From: Sporosarcina sp. BI001-red
Lineage (GTDB): Bacteria > Bacillota > Bacilli > Bacillales_A > Planococcaceae
Assembly: GCF_003384035.1 (NCBI RefSeq)
Contig: NZ_QQAK01000012.1
Span: 359,691 to 423,690 of the forward strand
Direction: 5' to 3'
DNA length: 64,000 nt
The position numbers and the translations under genes are program-made. Positions 37,391 to 46,088 of this stretch are shown piece after piece. How positions within the stretch are numbered: position 1 is the stretch's first letter; the number at the start of each line of letters is the position of its first letter. The notes beneath the pieces were generated by a model that saw only the letters and a list, made by a program, of their open reading frames with translations, ran no database searches and was not told the origin of the DNA.

Positions 37391-37585
37391 ATGGGTTATG
37401 GATGTGATCCTTGCGGCTATGGCGGATACGGTGCTCCCGGTGGAAATTGTGGTGGCGGAGGTGGAGGTCGTGGTAACGGAGGCGGCTTTGCGCTATTAGT
37501 TGTTCTATTCATTCTCTTAATCATCATCGGTGCATCTTATGTATCGAATAATAATGACAACTGTCCTAACAGAAACGAGTGCTAA
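37391..37585 (+). CDS. YjcZ-family sporulation protein
   Basis: 64 residues. A Gly/Cys-rich N-terminus ([13 protein letters not shown]) is followed by the family helix [19 protein letters not shown] at about residues 34-52 and an Asn/Cys tail. YjcZ-like proteins are small spore-associated membrane proteins made in the mother cell. The ATG at 37391 follows GAGGAGGTG. It is the best indicator that the organism sporulates. Confidence 0.85.
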   Translation: MGYGCDPCGYGGYGAPGGNCGGGGGGRGNGGGFALLVVLFILLIIIGASYVSNNNDNCPNRNEC

Positions 37586-37594
37586 TTTAAAACT

Positions 37595-37635
37595 GGCTGA
37601 GTCCCATTGTTATAATAATGGGACTCAGCCTCTTT
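37595..37635 (+). terminator. Terminator of the YjcZ-type gene
   Basis: Perfect 14-bp stem (37595-37608 with 37617-37630), 8-base loop, then TCTTT. Confidence 0.85.
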
Positions 37636-37773
37636 AATTCCTTCGATTTTTCGCCAGGCTCTTTCTACAGTTCCCAGTTCGTAATAATTTCCTTTTCGAA
37701 CGAAAGATACATATTGATTCACTGATTGGTAAAAATGGTTGTATGGAAGCAAAACAAAAAAATTTATAGTACC

Positions 37774-37802
37774 TTGCAATGAACACTACTAAATGCTATT
37801 CT
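37774..37802 (+). promoter_or_regulatory. Promoter of the padR operon
   Basis: TTGCAA (37774-37779) and TATTCT (37797-37802) with a 17-bp spacer. Confidence 0.5.
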
Positions 37803-37830
37803 ATTAATAACGGTACTCCATTTGGACTGG

Positions 37831-37849
37831 TACTGTTCATTAAATAGTA
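37831..37849. promoter_or_regulatory. Possible PadR operator
   Basis: Inverted repeat TACTGTT-n5-AATAGTA, about 20 bp before the padR start and downstream of its promoter. A related half-site (CTACTAAATG) lies inside the promoter spacer. Assignment is positional. Confidence 0.35.
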
Positions 37850-37869
37850 GCGAGAGGTGGGAAACATTT

Positions 37870-38193
37870 GTGAACATTCAGTTTAAGAAAGGTGTCCTGA
37901 ACCTTTGTGTGCTAGTCCTTCTCGACAAACAAGATCGCTATGGCTATGAATTGGTACAAAAAATTTCAGGTCAAATTTCGATCTCAGAAGGATCTGTCTA
38001 TCCCCTGTTACGTCGATTAACTAAAGAAGGGTATTTCACGACGTACCTAAAAGAATCCACGGAAGGTCCGCCACGTAAATACTACAAGTTGACGGATACA
38101 GGACGAGAATATCTCCACGAACAATTAGAAGAATGGAAGCATTTTTCATTAGGCGTCAACACACTTATCAAGGAGGGTATTAAAAATGACTGA
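37870..38193 (+). CDS. PadR-family transcriptional regulator
   Basis: 107 residues. The winged helix-turn-helix has the PadR hallmarks [34 protein letters not shown] and [20 protein letters not shown] start at 37870 after AGAGGTGG. Its last codons overlap the start of the DUF1700/DUF4097 gene, a pairing seen repeatedly in Firmicutes in which PadR is thought to control an envelope-linked module. Confidence 0.92.
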   Translation: MNIQFKKGVLNLCVLVLLDKQDRYGYELVQKISGQISISEGSVYPLLRRLTKEGYFTTYLKESTEGPPRKYYKLTDTGREYLHEQLEEWKHFSLGVNTLIKEGIKND

Positions 38194-39214
38194 AAAACAA
38201 TACATTACGGAACTTGAAGGGTTGTTGAGCCGACTCCCTTTAGAAGAGCGCCAAGACATCGTAACAGACATTCGAGAATACTTCATTGACGGTCGAAAAG
38301 ACGGTAAATCGGATGATGAAATCACAGTGTCTTTAGGGTCTCCTATCTCAATTGCCAGTGAACTACTCGCATCTTACCCTGAGCCGAGTAAAGAAATTCA
38401 GACGGACGCTACTACTGAAGTCATCCGCATCCAAGATGACAGTTTCAAGGACATATCCATTGACGTTCAGCACGGTGTACTCCTGCTGTCCCCTTCTGAA
38501 AATCATGTCACGACAGTAGAGCTGATGGGAAGTAATGATAAGTTGAAACTGTCCGCTGAGGTGAACGGGAATACACTTGTTGTTAAGCTGAAAAGTCTTC
38601 GCCCGAGATTTATGATGTTCAGCTTTTCAATGAAAAGTGTCATCATGAAAGTTTCGATTCCTAAGAAACTGTATGATGCTATTTCGCTAAAAACGGATAA
38701 TGGCAGAATCTCCGCAGAAAAGTTGCTAAGTCAATCGCTTCGAGTCACTTCAGATAACGGGCGTATTCAATTACGTGAGATTGCAACTCGATTACTCGAG
38801 TCAAAAACAGACAATGGGCGCATTGAAGTCACGAATACTCAATCAGACCGGATCATTGCGAAAACCGATAATGGTCGGATCGAAATGCGTCATGTCGATG
38901 CAGATGCAATTGGAGTAGAAACCGATAACGGACGTATTGAGCTGAGTCATGTGAACGGAAACATCATCGGCGAAACGGACAATGGTCGAATTACATTGCT
39001 CACCGGTAGCCTGGATCGCAACATCGATATGCAAACAGACAATGGTAGCATACTGATTCAGTCTGAAGAAAAGCCCTCAAATGTTACCATTCAAGTGAAA
39101 ACCGACCACGGGCGAGTAGATGTGTTTGGAGAAAAGAATTCACGTACCCAAATTGGAGCAGGCGAGTATAAAATCCGGCTAAAATCAGATAATGGTCGAA
39201 TTACCGTTCAATAA
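38186..39214 (+). CDS. DUF1700 (HAAS) plus DUF4097 beta-repeat protein
   Basis: 342 residues. An N-terminal HAAS/DUF1700 domain (about 1-65: [34 protein letters not shown]) is followed by a DUF4097 right-handed beta-helix-like domain. That domain has nine repeats of T/SDNGRI or close variants at roughly 20-residue spacing ([36 protein letters not shown] and others). No transmembrane helix or signal peptide is obvious, unlike many relatives that have a membrane segment between the domains. Start overlaps padR by 8 bp and uses GGAGGG inside it. Confidence 0.85.
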   Translation: MTEKQYITELEGLLSRLPLEERQDIVTDIREYFIDGRKDGKSDDEITVSLGSPISIASELLASYPEPSKEIQTDATTEVIRIQDDSFKDISIDVQHGVLLLSPSENHVTTVELMGSNDKLKLSAEVNGNTLVVKLKSLRPRFMMFSFSMKSVIMKVSIPKKLYDAISLKTDNGRISAEKLLSQSLRVTSDNGRIQLREIATRLLESKTDNGRIEVTNTQSDRIIAKTDNGRIEMRHVDADAIGVETDNGRIELSHVNGNIIGETDNGRITLLTGSLDRNIDMQTDNGSILIQSEEKPSNVTIQVKTDHGRVDVFGEKNSRTQIGAGEYKIRLKSDNGRITVQ

Positions 39215-39240
39215 GTGGTCAATTTCAACAAAAGATAATT

Positions 39241-39272
39241 AAAAAACAGAGATCACAAGTCTCTGTTTTTTT
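39241..39272. terminator. Bidirectional terminator after the DUF4097 gene
   Basis: 12-bp stem AAAAAACAGAGA/TCTCTGTTTTTT with 7-base loop between convergent genes. Confidence 0.88.
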
Positions 39273-39291
39273 GTATGGTAGAATAGTCGAA

Positions 39292-39705
39292 TTACTCCTG
39301 AGGATAGCTGCACAACTCAAATAATGTCCCTTCCGTAGAGGCTGGATTGATGTAGATAAGCCTCCGTCCTCGTGCATTCGTGCGCAAGGTGTCTTCAAGA
39401 AAACGGATACCTTTTTCTCTTGCATCTAAAATTGCTTGATCTAAATCGTCCACTCGATACGCGACATGATGAACGCCTTTCCCTTTTTGCTTGATAAACC
39501 TCGCAATCGGAGAGTCTCGATTTGTCGGTTCTAGGAGTTCGATGGTTTGTCCGTTGGTTTGAACAACGGCTACATGCACTTCAACCCCAGGTACGTCACT
39601 CGTGTACCGATCTTCTAATGATCCTTTGAGAACTTCTAGATAAAAAGGAAGCGCTTCTTCGATACTTCTGACTGCAATACCGATATGATCGAGTTCGTAA
39701 TTCAT
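39292..39705 (-). CDS. mce: Methylmalonyl-CoA epimerase
   Basis: 137 residues of the VOC fold. YELDHIGIAVRSIEEALPFY carries the first metal His, KGKGVHHVAYRVDDLDQAI the second, and the C-terminal GTLFELCSY the glutamate ligand. It interconverts (R)- and (S)-methylmalonyl-CoA in propionate/branched-chain metabolism. The mutase genes that usually adjoin it are not in this window. Could also be a broader lactoylglutathione-lyase-like protein, but the match to Mce is good. Confidence 0.85.
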   Translation of the reverse strand: MNYELDHIGIAVRSIEEALPFYLEVLKGSLEDRYTSDVPGVEVHVAVVQTNGQTIELLEPTNRDSPIARFIKQKGKGVHHVAYRVDDLDQAILDAREKGIRFLEDTLRTNARGRRLIYINPASTEGTLFELCSYPQE

Positions 39706-39734
39706 TGTAGTTCTCCTTTTGAGTACATCCAGTT

Positions 39735-40307
39735 TTATGAATCGGTAGTCTTCGCTCTATCTACTACACGTTTAACAAAATTCTCTTTATACCTTGTATA
39801 GTCGTTCATATCCCCATTACCTGTCAACAAATAACTCAGTTTAAGTGCTTCATATTCTTTAGCCAATGCCTCTGATGAATTAAGCTGATCTCTAAATGAA
39901 AGAAGGTCTTTCCATTTTTGACCTTCGTGCTCAACTAGATGAATGATATGCGTCTTCGTATCCATTTTCCCGTTATCCAAAAACTTCGCCAGAACGACTT
40001 CATTTTCTAAAACGACTTTGAGGCGGTAAAATTGAATGGTTTTTAAACTTTTTAACAATTCGACAGTTACGTGATGGATGTCATCCACTCCAAGCGCGAA
40101 ATCGATCATCGGCTTTGCTTTAATTCCTTTAATAGAGGTACTGCCGATATGTTCAATACGATTGAAGTCCAAGCCAGTCACCTCATGGATTGCCTGCTGG
40201 GTCTTTTTAAATTCAGGTTCCCACCCAATTTGAGGCTCCACGAGTTTAATCTCATCTCTAACTAACCCTAAAATGATAGCAATTACCTCCCTCACTATTA
40301 ACTTCAT
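39735..40307 (-). CDS. GrpB-family nucleotidyltransferase-fold protein
   Basis: 190 residues. The GrpB/UPF0157 signature is FNRIEHIGSTSIKGIKAKPMIDFALG, with THIIHLVEHEGQKWKDLLSFRD and ALKLSYLLTGNGDMNDYTRYK following. Biochemical role is not established. The start is uncertain: ATG at 40307 has no good site, but it lies 5-8 bp after the stop of the upstream gene and could be coupled; a GGGAGG inside codons 6-8 has no standard start at the right distance. Confidence 0.78.
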   Translation of the reverse strand: MKLIVREVIAIILGLVRDEIKLVEPQIGWEPEFKKTQQAIHEVTGLDFNRIEHIGSTSIKGIKAKPMIDFALGVDDIHHVTVELLKSLKTIQFYRLKVVLENEVVLAKFLDNGKMDTKTHIIHLVEHEGQKWKDLLSFRDQLNSSEALAKEYEALKLSYLLTGNGDMNDYTRYKENFVKRVVDRAKTTDS

Positions 40308-40314
40308 GAATGGT

Positions 40315-40611
40315 TCATTCGTTCTTAAAACCCATTCCCTTTTCTTTTAGTGCTAGCTCCAGTTTAGGAATGGAAGCAGGTCCAAGTCCATGAAACTGTA
40401 ACAGTTCTTTCTCCGTATACGTAGCGAGAATCTTAAATGACTGAATGCCGTTATTCTCTAATGCTCGTCTTGCAGGAGCAGAAAGTATAGAGAGAAACCC
40501 ACTTTCAGGTTTTCTTTCCTTTTCGCATATTGGGCAAGTAGGGCAGTCACTTTTCTTATTAGAGTGGTGACCTTGCTCGAACGCTTTTAAGTCAGTATTC
40601 GAGATGCCCAT
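40315..40611 (-). CDS. Zinc-ribbon plus RNA-polymerase alpha C-terminal-like (HhH) protein
   Basis: 98 residues. CPTCPICEK is a possible zinc site near the N-terminus. Residues 40-92 (LSAPARRALENNGIQSFKIL, TEKELLQFHGLGPASIPKLE) match the alpha-CTD/helix-hairpin-helix fold that binds DNA or protein. Small stand-alone proteins of this type are common in Bacillales and uncharacterised. It is directly upstream of the GrpB gene. Confidence 0.75.
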   Translation of the reverse strand: MGISNTDLKAFEQGHHSNKKSDCPTCPICEKERKPESGFLSILSAPARRALENNGIQSFKILATYTEKELLQFHGLGPASIPKLELALKEKGMGFKNE

Positions 40612-40644
40612 GACAGCCTCCTTTTCTTTCTAAGAATTAGAGCA

Positions 40645-40962
40645 TTATACAATTGTTTTTTGAAATCGCTTTCCTGTATACATATAGACAATCATGAATA
40701 TTACGATGCAAAGGAACATTCCTAAACCCACGTACATGAGCCAAAATCTGTCTAACAAGTCACTCAGCACGAAGAAGAACATACTGAATGTTAGTGCAAG
40801 TATTACCTTGCCCATAAATTTACATAAGCGGATAGGTTCCTAGTTTTCTTTTTCTTCATCAGACATCGTATTGTATCCAGCGATTAACGAATGTCCTTTC
40901 CCATTAATAAATAGGATTCCCAACCCAAGAAATAAAATTATAAGCAAGATGAAGACAATCAC
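40645..40962 (-). pseudogene. DUF3784 membrane protein, broken by an in-frame TAG
   Basis: Read on the minus strand from a GTG at 40962 (GGAGGTGG upstream): VIVFILLIILFLGLGILF, GYNTMSDEEKEN, then TAG (40840-40842), then EPIRLCKFMGKVILALTF and further hydrophobic sequence to a TAA. The two halves align with one DUF3784 protein, in which a Tyr usually stands at the stop position (YDEKALCKFMGK). All 106 codons are otherwise open in one frame. Either a recent nonsense mutation or readthrough. Confidence 0.75.
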
Positions 40963-40987
40963 AGTTACCACCTCCACTACGTGAATC

Positions 40988-41587
40988 TCATTTATTGAAT
41001 TGAATTTTCAGTACATAGACAAGATCATATTGACCTAACTTTTCGATAGAACCCTCCGGATCTTCGTAAAATTCAGAGGTCATCGAACTCATGCCATTAC
41101 TCTCTTTAGAAAAACAAATAGTTGCTAACACATTCTCTTCCTCAAGGGGTCTCAGCTCACCTGGAAATGAACTAGAAGTGGAGGCCATCTCTTGAAATCC
41201 TACCGGCTGCTCATCAATATTTTGTACAGAGCCGCTGCCGTCTTTCCTAGTTACCGCTAAATTTAATACATTTTTATCATATTCAACTAACGGTCTTTGC
41301 ATAGAAAACATGATGGTACCCTCTGCTTCAACTGGTGTGATAATTGAGGAGACTGGTTCATCCATAAACTTCCCAGCTTCATACTTTTCTACCCAAATAG
41401 TAACCTCTTTAAAATCTTTATCGACATGATAATCATACACAAACATATTGTCTGAATATATAGAGAGAAGACCTTGTTCACGATCCGTTAAATCCGAAAC
41501 TGAGAGTGTATTTCTTTTATCAAGAACACCTGAACAACCACTTAATACAACGATTAAAGTTAATAGAAAAAATAGCTGCTTTCGCAT
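40988..41587 (-). CDS. Lipoprotein of unknown function
   Basis: 199 residues. Signal peptide MRKQLFFLLTLIVVLSGC with lipobox LSGC, lipidated Cys at about 18. The mature part is mostly beta-rich (DFKEVTIWVEKYEAGKF, TIMFSMQRPLVEY) with no family I recognise. Surface-exposed on the membrane by inference. It lies between a GNAT gene and the DUF3784 pseudogene on the same strand. Confidence 0.75.
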   Translation of the reverse strand: MRKQLFFLLTLIVVLSGCSGVLDKRNTLSVSDLTDREQGLLSIYSDNMFVYDYHVDKDFKEVTIWVEKYEAGKFMDEPVSSIITPVEAEGTIMFSMQRPLVEYDKNVLNLAVTRKDGSGSVQNIDEQPVGFQEMASTSSSFPGELRPLEEENVLATICFSKESNGMSSMTSEFYEDPEGSIEKLGQYDLVYVLKIQFNK

Positions 41588-41630
41588 AATATTACCTCCT
41601 TTTCTACCATAAATCCTGCTGGCGTTAGTG

Positions 41631-42095
41631 TCATTCTCTTTCCTTCAAATTAAATTCCAGCTTGATGCGATCTCTGCATTGGATGCCATTCTCAAAAATT
41701 GTTTCTGGATAATGAATAACAAAATGGTCTTGGTCTACACCAACTATCCTGAATCCACACTTTTGATAAAGCGCTAACTGCCCAATGCTTGAATTACCTG
41801 TAGCGACAAAAAGAGTGGTGTACCCTTTAGTTTCAGCTACTTGGATGGCATCCAACACTAATTTCTTACCGATTCCTCTCCCCTGCAGATCTTCTGCTAC
41901 AGCTACATTCATTAGCTCTACATTTCCAGAACTTGTTTGCAACAATACATAAACACCAACAATCTGCTGCTCATCCTCTGCTACAAAACAATCCCCCTCC
42001 TCAATGTATTCCTCAATCCTATCTATCGATGGATCTGCCAACATTAATAAGTCCATTGGAGGCTTTTCATTCGCTTTCAGTTTCCGGATTTCCAT
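41631..42095 (-). CDS. GNAT-family N-acetyltransferase
   Basis: 154 residues. Motif A is ELMNVAVAEDLQGRGIGKKL with the Q-G-R-G-I-G CoA loop, and motif B FVATGNSSIGQLALYQKCGF. Acceptor unknown. A lipoprotein gene follows 43 bp downstream. One of several GNATs in the region; upstream on the same strand is a broken GNAT gene. Confidence 0.87.
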   Translation of the reverse strand: MEIRKLKANEKPPMDLLMLADPSIDRIEEYIEEGDCFVAEDEQQIVGVYVLLQTSSGNVELMNVAVAEDLQGRGIGKKLVLDAIQVAETKGYTTLFVATGNSSIGQLALYQKCGFRIVGVDQDHFVIHYPETIFENGIQCRDRIKLEFNLKERE

Positions 42096-42207
42096 CGTTT
42101 ATCACCTTCCTTACATCGTCAAAACCATTATTCTTAATAAAGAAACACGATTTCCTTATTTCACCTTAGTAGTTTTGACATGTAGTACTCATCTACATAT
42201 TCGTCAT

Positions 42208-42660
42208 TTATAATGAGTGAATCACGATTTTTCCCTCGATTTCAAAATTCATTTTCCGATACAGCCGCATACCTGCTTCATTCGTCTGAGCAACAGTCAA
42301 TTCCAGCCGGCGAATGTTATGTTGAACTGCCCATTTCTCAAGGTGTTTGAAGAGGTGAGTTCCGACTCCATGCCCTCTATGAGAAGTCAAAATCCCAATA
42401 ACAAAATATACCGTATGACGTGTTCTTTTGGAGCTTCCTCCGATTGCCATGAGATATCCGATTAGTTCTCCATCCTATTCAGCTGTAAAAATTGCTGAAT
42501 GTCTTTCTTTTTTCATCGAACGAGTTCTTGTTTGCATCTGCTCAACTGTTATTTTTCGTTCACCTGGCTAAAAAAGCATATACTCCGAATCACTTTCAAC
42601 TTGCTGAATCAGTTGACACAGCTGTACTGCATCCTCGAGATATACATGTCTAATCTGTAT
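42208..42660 (-). pseudogene. GNAT acetyltransferase with two TAG codons and a lost start
   Basis: One frame of 151 codons. IQIRHVYLEDAVQLCQ at the front, TAG at 42568-42570 (SEYMLF*PGERK, where GNATs have an acidic residue), TAG at 42475-42477 (IFTAE*DGELIGYL), then an intact CoA-binding segment RGHGVGTHLFKHLEKW and AGMRLYRKMNFEIEG. The codon where the start should be is ATA (42658-42660), spaced correctly after AGGTGAAAACG, so the start also appears mutated from ATG. Three lesions make this a decayed gene. Confidence 0.85.
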
Positions 42661-42677
42661 TCGTTTTCACCTCATCC

Positions 42678-43187
42678 CTATTCCATAGACTTGAAAGACC
42701 TCTTCAAGGAACCCGCTAATTCATTACTAATTGCTATGATCACTAGCTCGTCATGATCGATTTGAAGGTAATAGCTATCGTTATAAAAAGCAATATAGAG
42801 ATTCTTTTTCTTTCTTAGTAGTGAGTTCGCATAATGAACGACTTCGCCCATTTTGACATCCTCGATTGTTACGTAGAGTATTGTATCCTTAAACTCTTCA
42901 GTTATTTTCGAGTACTCATTCCAATTTGAAATGGTGAAGGACCTGCTTAAAGATCCCTTTGCGAATCGTCGAGACTTAGTCTGACCATTTGGTATGTATG
43001 AGTATAAAAATGTAGCATCAATTTGAGAGTTTCCTTTAAATAAATGGGAAATTACATTTTTCAAGAGTGATGGAGAATGCCTGAAAACACCAAAGGGTCT
43101 GATCATTTTTCTTTTTTCACTCACTTGAAAAAAGGGTGGTTGTTGAGCAGTAAAATTTACTTTGAAGTTCTTTTTCAATCGTTTCAA
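42678..43187 (-). CDS. Hypothetical protein, possibly 5'-disrupted
   Basis: 169 residues from a TTG at 43187 with no good ribosome binding site. Basic at the N-terminus (LKRLKKNFKVNF) with alternating beta-like segments (DTILYVTIEDVKMGEVV, YYLQIDHDELVIIAI). I recognise no family. In-frame coding-like sequence continues upstream (EFVKKWAEY) to a TAG at 43215-43217 and, five codons beyond, an ATG at 43230-43232 that overlaps the stop of the DUF5694 pseudogene. The true gene may therefore start there and carry a nonsense codon at position 6. Confidence 0.5.
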   Translation of the reverse strand: MKRLKKNFKVNFTAQQPPFFQVSEKRKMIRPFGVFRHSPSLLKNVISHLFKGNSQIDATFLYSYIPNGQTKSRRFAKGSLSRSFTISNWNEYSKITEEFKDTILYVTIEDVKMGEVVHYANSLLRKKKNLYIAFYNDSYYLQIDHDELVIIAISNELAGSLKRSFKSME

Positions 43188-43228
43188 GTATTCAGCCCAT
43201 TTCTTTACAAATTCCTATGAGAAACTAT

Positions 43229-43814
43229 TCATAAGTAGTCGGAAAAAGTTTCAATAGAAAACAGACCGCTTAACTGAAGATATTGCTGTAAAATTGCCGC
43301 ATGACCAAAACCATATAAGACAAAAATCCGTTCTCCTTCATTTTGGAGCAAATCCACAATGTTTTTGTAGATTAATAAATTTCGATAATCCCAGATGTCA
43401 AAACCGTCATTTTAGCATTTAACTGATTAAAAATAGTTGAATCAATTTCTTTAGCTCATTGCACAAGATCCGTCACTCCAGGTACATCTTTATCCCAGTC
43501 GACCGCAAAAACTTCATTCAGACCTGACTCTTTAGCTAATCGAAATCCAATTTGATGTACTTCTTTGGAGGTGAGTACAAAGTTATCTTTAAAATATTCC
43601 TGATATTCTTCATTCAAATTGCTATTAAACTCTTTTGGGCACTCTACTACAACTTTTGTCGGTTTAAATTTCGTCAGGCGTTTGACAATTGTTTCGATTT
43701 GGCATTGTTGTGGTTCTAAAAAACCCCTTCAGTCTTTGGAGCATGCAAATCTCCATTATTATTACTCTCCAAGTGTGCTATTCCTATTAAAAGTAGTGGA
43801 GAAGTCTGGCTCAC
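43229..43814 (-). pseudogene. DUF5694-like protein, frameshifted and with a nonsense codon
   Basis: Starts at a GTG (43814) after GGGAGTGAC. Frame 1 gives SQTSPLLLIGIAHLESNNNG. A T-run (six T on the minus strand, 43718-43723) shifts frame to EPQQCQIETIVKRLTKFKPT and LTSKEVHQIGFRLAKESGL. TGA at 43456-43458 interrupts DLVQ*AKEID, probably Trp to stop. A second shift near 43396-43412 leads to FDIWDYRNLLIYKNIVDLLQ and a C-terminal VLYGFGHAAILQQYL. Order and spacing match the DUF5694 family. It is a decayed gene. Confidence 0.75.
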
Positions 43815-43876
43815 TTTTGTCACTCCCTTTTTTCACTTCATTAGTTCATTCAATCGTCCCTATAAAGGCAAGCTTT

Positions 43877-44413
43877 TTATAGATAATTATTTCTTATTAA
43901 GGAATAAATATAAGTATCATGAGCAACACCGTCTTGATACATATAACTTTTCAAAATCCCTTCACTTTCAAATCCAAGATTCACCAACAATTTGTTCGAT
44001 GACTCATTTTCTATGAATACAACTGCCCCGATTCGAGTAAGTTCCATGACATTAAAGCCATATGAAATAATCGCAGCAACTGCTTCTTGGGCGTATCCAT
44101 ATCCCCAGTTATCAGGATGTAGATCATATCCTATTTCTGCTCGCTTATGTCGTGGTGACCAAAGATGAAATCCAATCGTCCCTATCAGTTGGTTCGTCTC
44201 TTTACACTCAATTCCCCATCGTATTCCTCTTTTCTCACTATAATTTTTATGGAATATTTCGATCAAATTCTCAGCCTCTTCTATTTTTCGAAAGGAATCT
44301 TGTCCATAATAACGAGTGACCTCATCCGAAGAAAAATACGAGAAAATACGATTTGCATCTTCTTTATTAATTTCCCTCAAACGAATTCTTTCGGTTTCTA
44401 ATACAGGAAACAA
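43877..44413 (-). CDS. GNAT-family acetyltransferase, RimJ/RimL type
   Basis: 178 residues. LETERIRLREINKEDANRIF at the N-terminus, WGIECKETNQLIGTIGFH in the core, and the CoA loop NWGYGYAQEAVAAII. The RimJ/RimL branch acetylates protein N-termini or small molecules; the target is unknown. The start is TTG after GGAGGAG. Intact, although flanked by a pseudogene. Confidence 0.87.
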   Translation of the reverse strand: MFPVLETERIRLREINKEDANRIFSYFSSDEVTRYYGQDSFRKIEEAENLIEIFHKNYSEKRGIRWGIECKETNQLIGTIGFHLWSPRHKRAEIGYDLHPDNWGYGYAQEAVAAIISYGFNVMELTRIGAVVFIENESSNKLLVNLGFESEGILKSYMYQDGVAHDTYIYSLIRNNYL

Positions 44414-44574
44414 ACTAATCTCCTCCTTGAAGTACTCTTTGTTTGAAAAAGGTATATGGATAATTAAATAGAATGCATGTATTGACTCTCCTTCCTACTT
44501 CAATAGGAAAGTCGTGGTGAGTACGTAATTCCCATGAACTTCATTTTACAAAACACTCTAAAAGTAGTGTGGAT

Positions 44575-45447
44575 TCAACCAAGATAAGAATAAAAACGCT
44601 CATCAACGGAATACACCCATGAATTCTTTACATGCTGGGAATAAGGACATGTCGAATCGGCTTCTTTTTCAATAAATCGAATATCATGCTGCACTGCATC
44701 TTTCAATTGAACTTGTATCAGTTTGTCTAACTCTGAAATATTCTTCATGTCGCGGACCCCTATCCATCCAAGTTCCCAGCTTTCATCATTCACTCCATAT
44801 AAGAAGCTAAAAGCGTGAACGATGGAATCCTGAACGATGACATAACTATTCTCTTCCATTAGCCCTTCCATAATCGCTAGTTCCCAAGAAGTGAATGAAT
44901 GATTTGCTACCGGATTTGCTAGATGAGTGTCCGTGTAAACTTGTTTTACTAATCCTATAAGTGATGCAAGGATCTCGGGATCTTCTTTAATCTCATGAAA
45001 GGTTCGTTTGTTTGGTAAAACGCTTATTTCCGTTAGTGATTTCAATGGACAGATATGTAGTATTTCAGTTTCTCGTATCAGTGAAAATTGATTGGTACGA
45101 AGTACTTTGATAAGCAAATGATATCGATTATCCACTAAGAAAAATAATGGTTTCGAGTATTCCTGTTGTAGGAACCAAACACACTGGTGAAGAACGTCTT
45201 CCGTCATTCGATTAAAATCATATGCCAATCTAACATATGTGCAATTTGGATGCCATGAAGAATCATGAGTAATGGCTACCAGTTGCAGCGTATTTTTAAC
45301 ATGTGCAACTAAGGTCTTCGAATTGCCTCGTCTAGCACTACGTATTTCTTGTTTTAAGTCGCTATGATTCAACAACACCTGGTCAATAAAATCTTCAACA
45401 ATCTTAGTGTCCGGATAATCATTGACGATGGTGAATCTAGCAGTCAT
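44575..45447 (-). CDS. GNAT-like N-acetyltransferase, two-domain
   Basis: 290 residues. The N-terminal half (about 1-140) and the C-terminal half (about 150-290) both resemble GNAT folds, the latter with YVIVQDSIVHAFSFLYGVND and ELGWIGVRDMKNI. The canonical Q/RxxGxG/A loop is not clear, so assignment is moderate. ATG at 45447 follows GGAGAGGG; an earlier in-frame start overlaps the upstream gene. Probable unit with the nucleotidyltransferase gene 25 bp upstream. Confidence 0.6.
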   Translation of the reverse strand: MTARFTIVNDYPDTKIVEDFIDQVLLNHSDLKQEIRSARRGNSKTLVAHVKNTLQLVAITHDSSWHPNCTYVRLAYDFNRMTEDVLHQCVWFLQQEYSKPLFFLVDNRYHLLIKVLRTNQFSLIRETEILHICPLKSLTEISVLPNKRTFHEIKEDPEILASLIGLVKQVYTDTHLANPVANHSFTSWELAIMEGLMEENSYVIVQDSIVHAFSFLYGVNDESWELGWIGVRDMKNISELDKLIQVQLKDAVQHDIRFIEKEADSTCPYSQHVKNSWVYSVDERFYSYLG

Positions 45448-45472
45448 ATCCACCCTCTCCTTAAAATTAAAT

Positions 45473-46027
45473 TCATCTTTCCACAATGAGATGACTCCAT
45501 CGTTCATCCCACTTTTTTTGATTCACTCGCTCAAGATAGACAGAATAGAGGTCGCTTGTTTTATCAAAATTAGGGGTAGGTCTAACATATTTACAGAACA
45601 AATCACTTAATCCATATGGTGCCATGACTGCTAACTCATTGTTCCTAATTCGGATTGCAACAGCTGTTGGTGTTTCAGGGAAGTTTGAAACACCTTCAAA
45701 AGATGAATGATAGGGATTTGAACCATTTTTCTCATGCATCCTCGCTTGATTCTTAACAGACCAAGGTTGACCTGGCATAATTTCCTGTAATAGCAACTCT
45801 AACTTTCTCTCTATGTCCGTGCTGATAGTTACTTCGTCAAAGTAAATCACATCAATATCATTAACTGTAGTTGAAATATTATCTTGCACATCCCATATCT
45901 TATTTCTTAGATATCCTGCGCAAACCCAGGCATCAGGTAAATGTAAGCTCTCTACTGCTTTCAATACTGACACAAACATATCGTCATTTGCTATGATTTT
46001 CTTGAGTCGTTGTTCATATCTCATCAA
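45473..46027 (-). CDS. Nucleotidyltransferase-fold protein (NTP_transf_6 type)
   Basis: 184 residues. WVCAGYLRNKIWDV and NDIDVIYFDEV give the metal-binding Asp pair of the NTase fold, and NPYHSSFEGVSNFPETPTAV is characteristic of the PF06042-type family. Substrate unknown. It ends 25 bp before the GNAT-like gene on the same strand. Its length is normal for the family. Confidence 0.8.
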   Translation of the reverse strand: MMRYEQRLKKIIANDDMFVSVLKAVESLHLPDAWVCAGYLRNKIWDVQDNISTTVNDIDVIYFDEVTISTDIERKLELLLQEIMPGQPWSVKNQARMHEKNGSNPYHSSFEGVSNFPETPTAVAIRIRNNELAVMAPYGLSDLFCKYVRPTPNFDKTSDLYSVYLERVNQKKWDERWSHLIVER

Positions 46028-46088
46028 ATACCCCCTTGTGATGGGATCCGAGCTCCGGATTAAACTCGTTTAATAAAAACAAACTCAT

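Noticed and set aside
37582..37779. Minus-strand ORF of 65 codons opposite the YjcZ terminator
   Set aside because: TTG start without ribosome binding site, runs through the terminator stem, and its 5' end covers the padR promoter.
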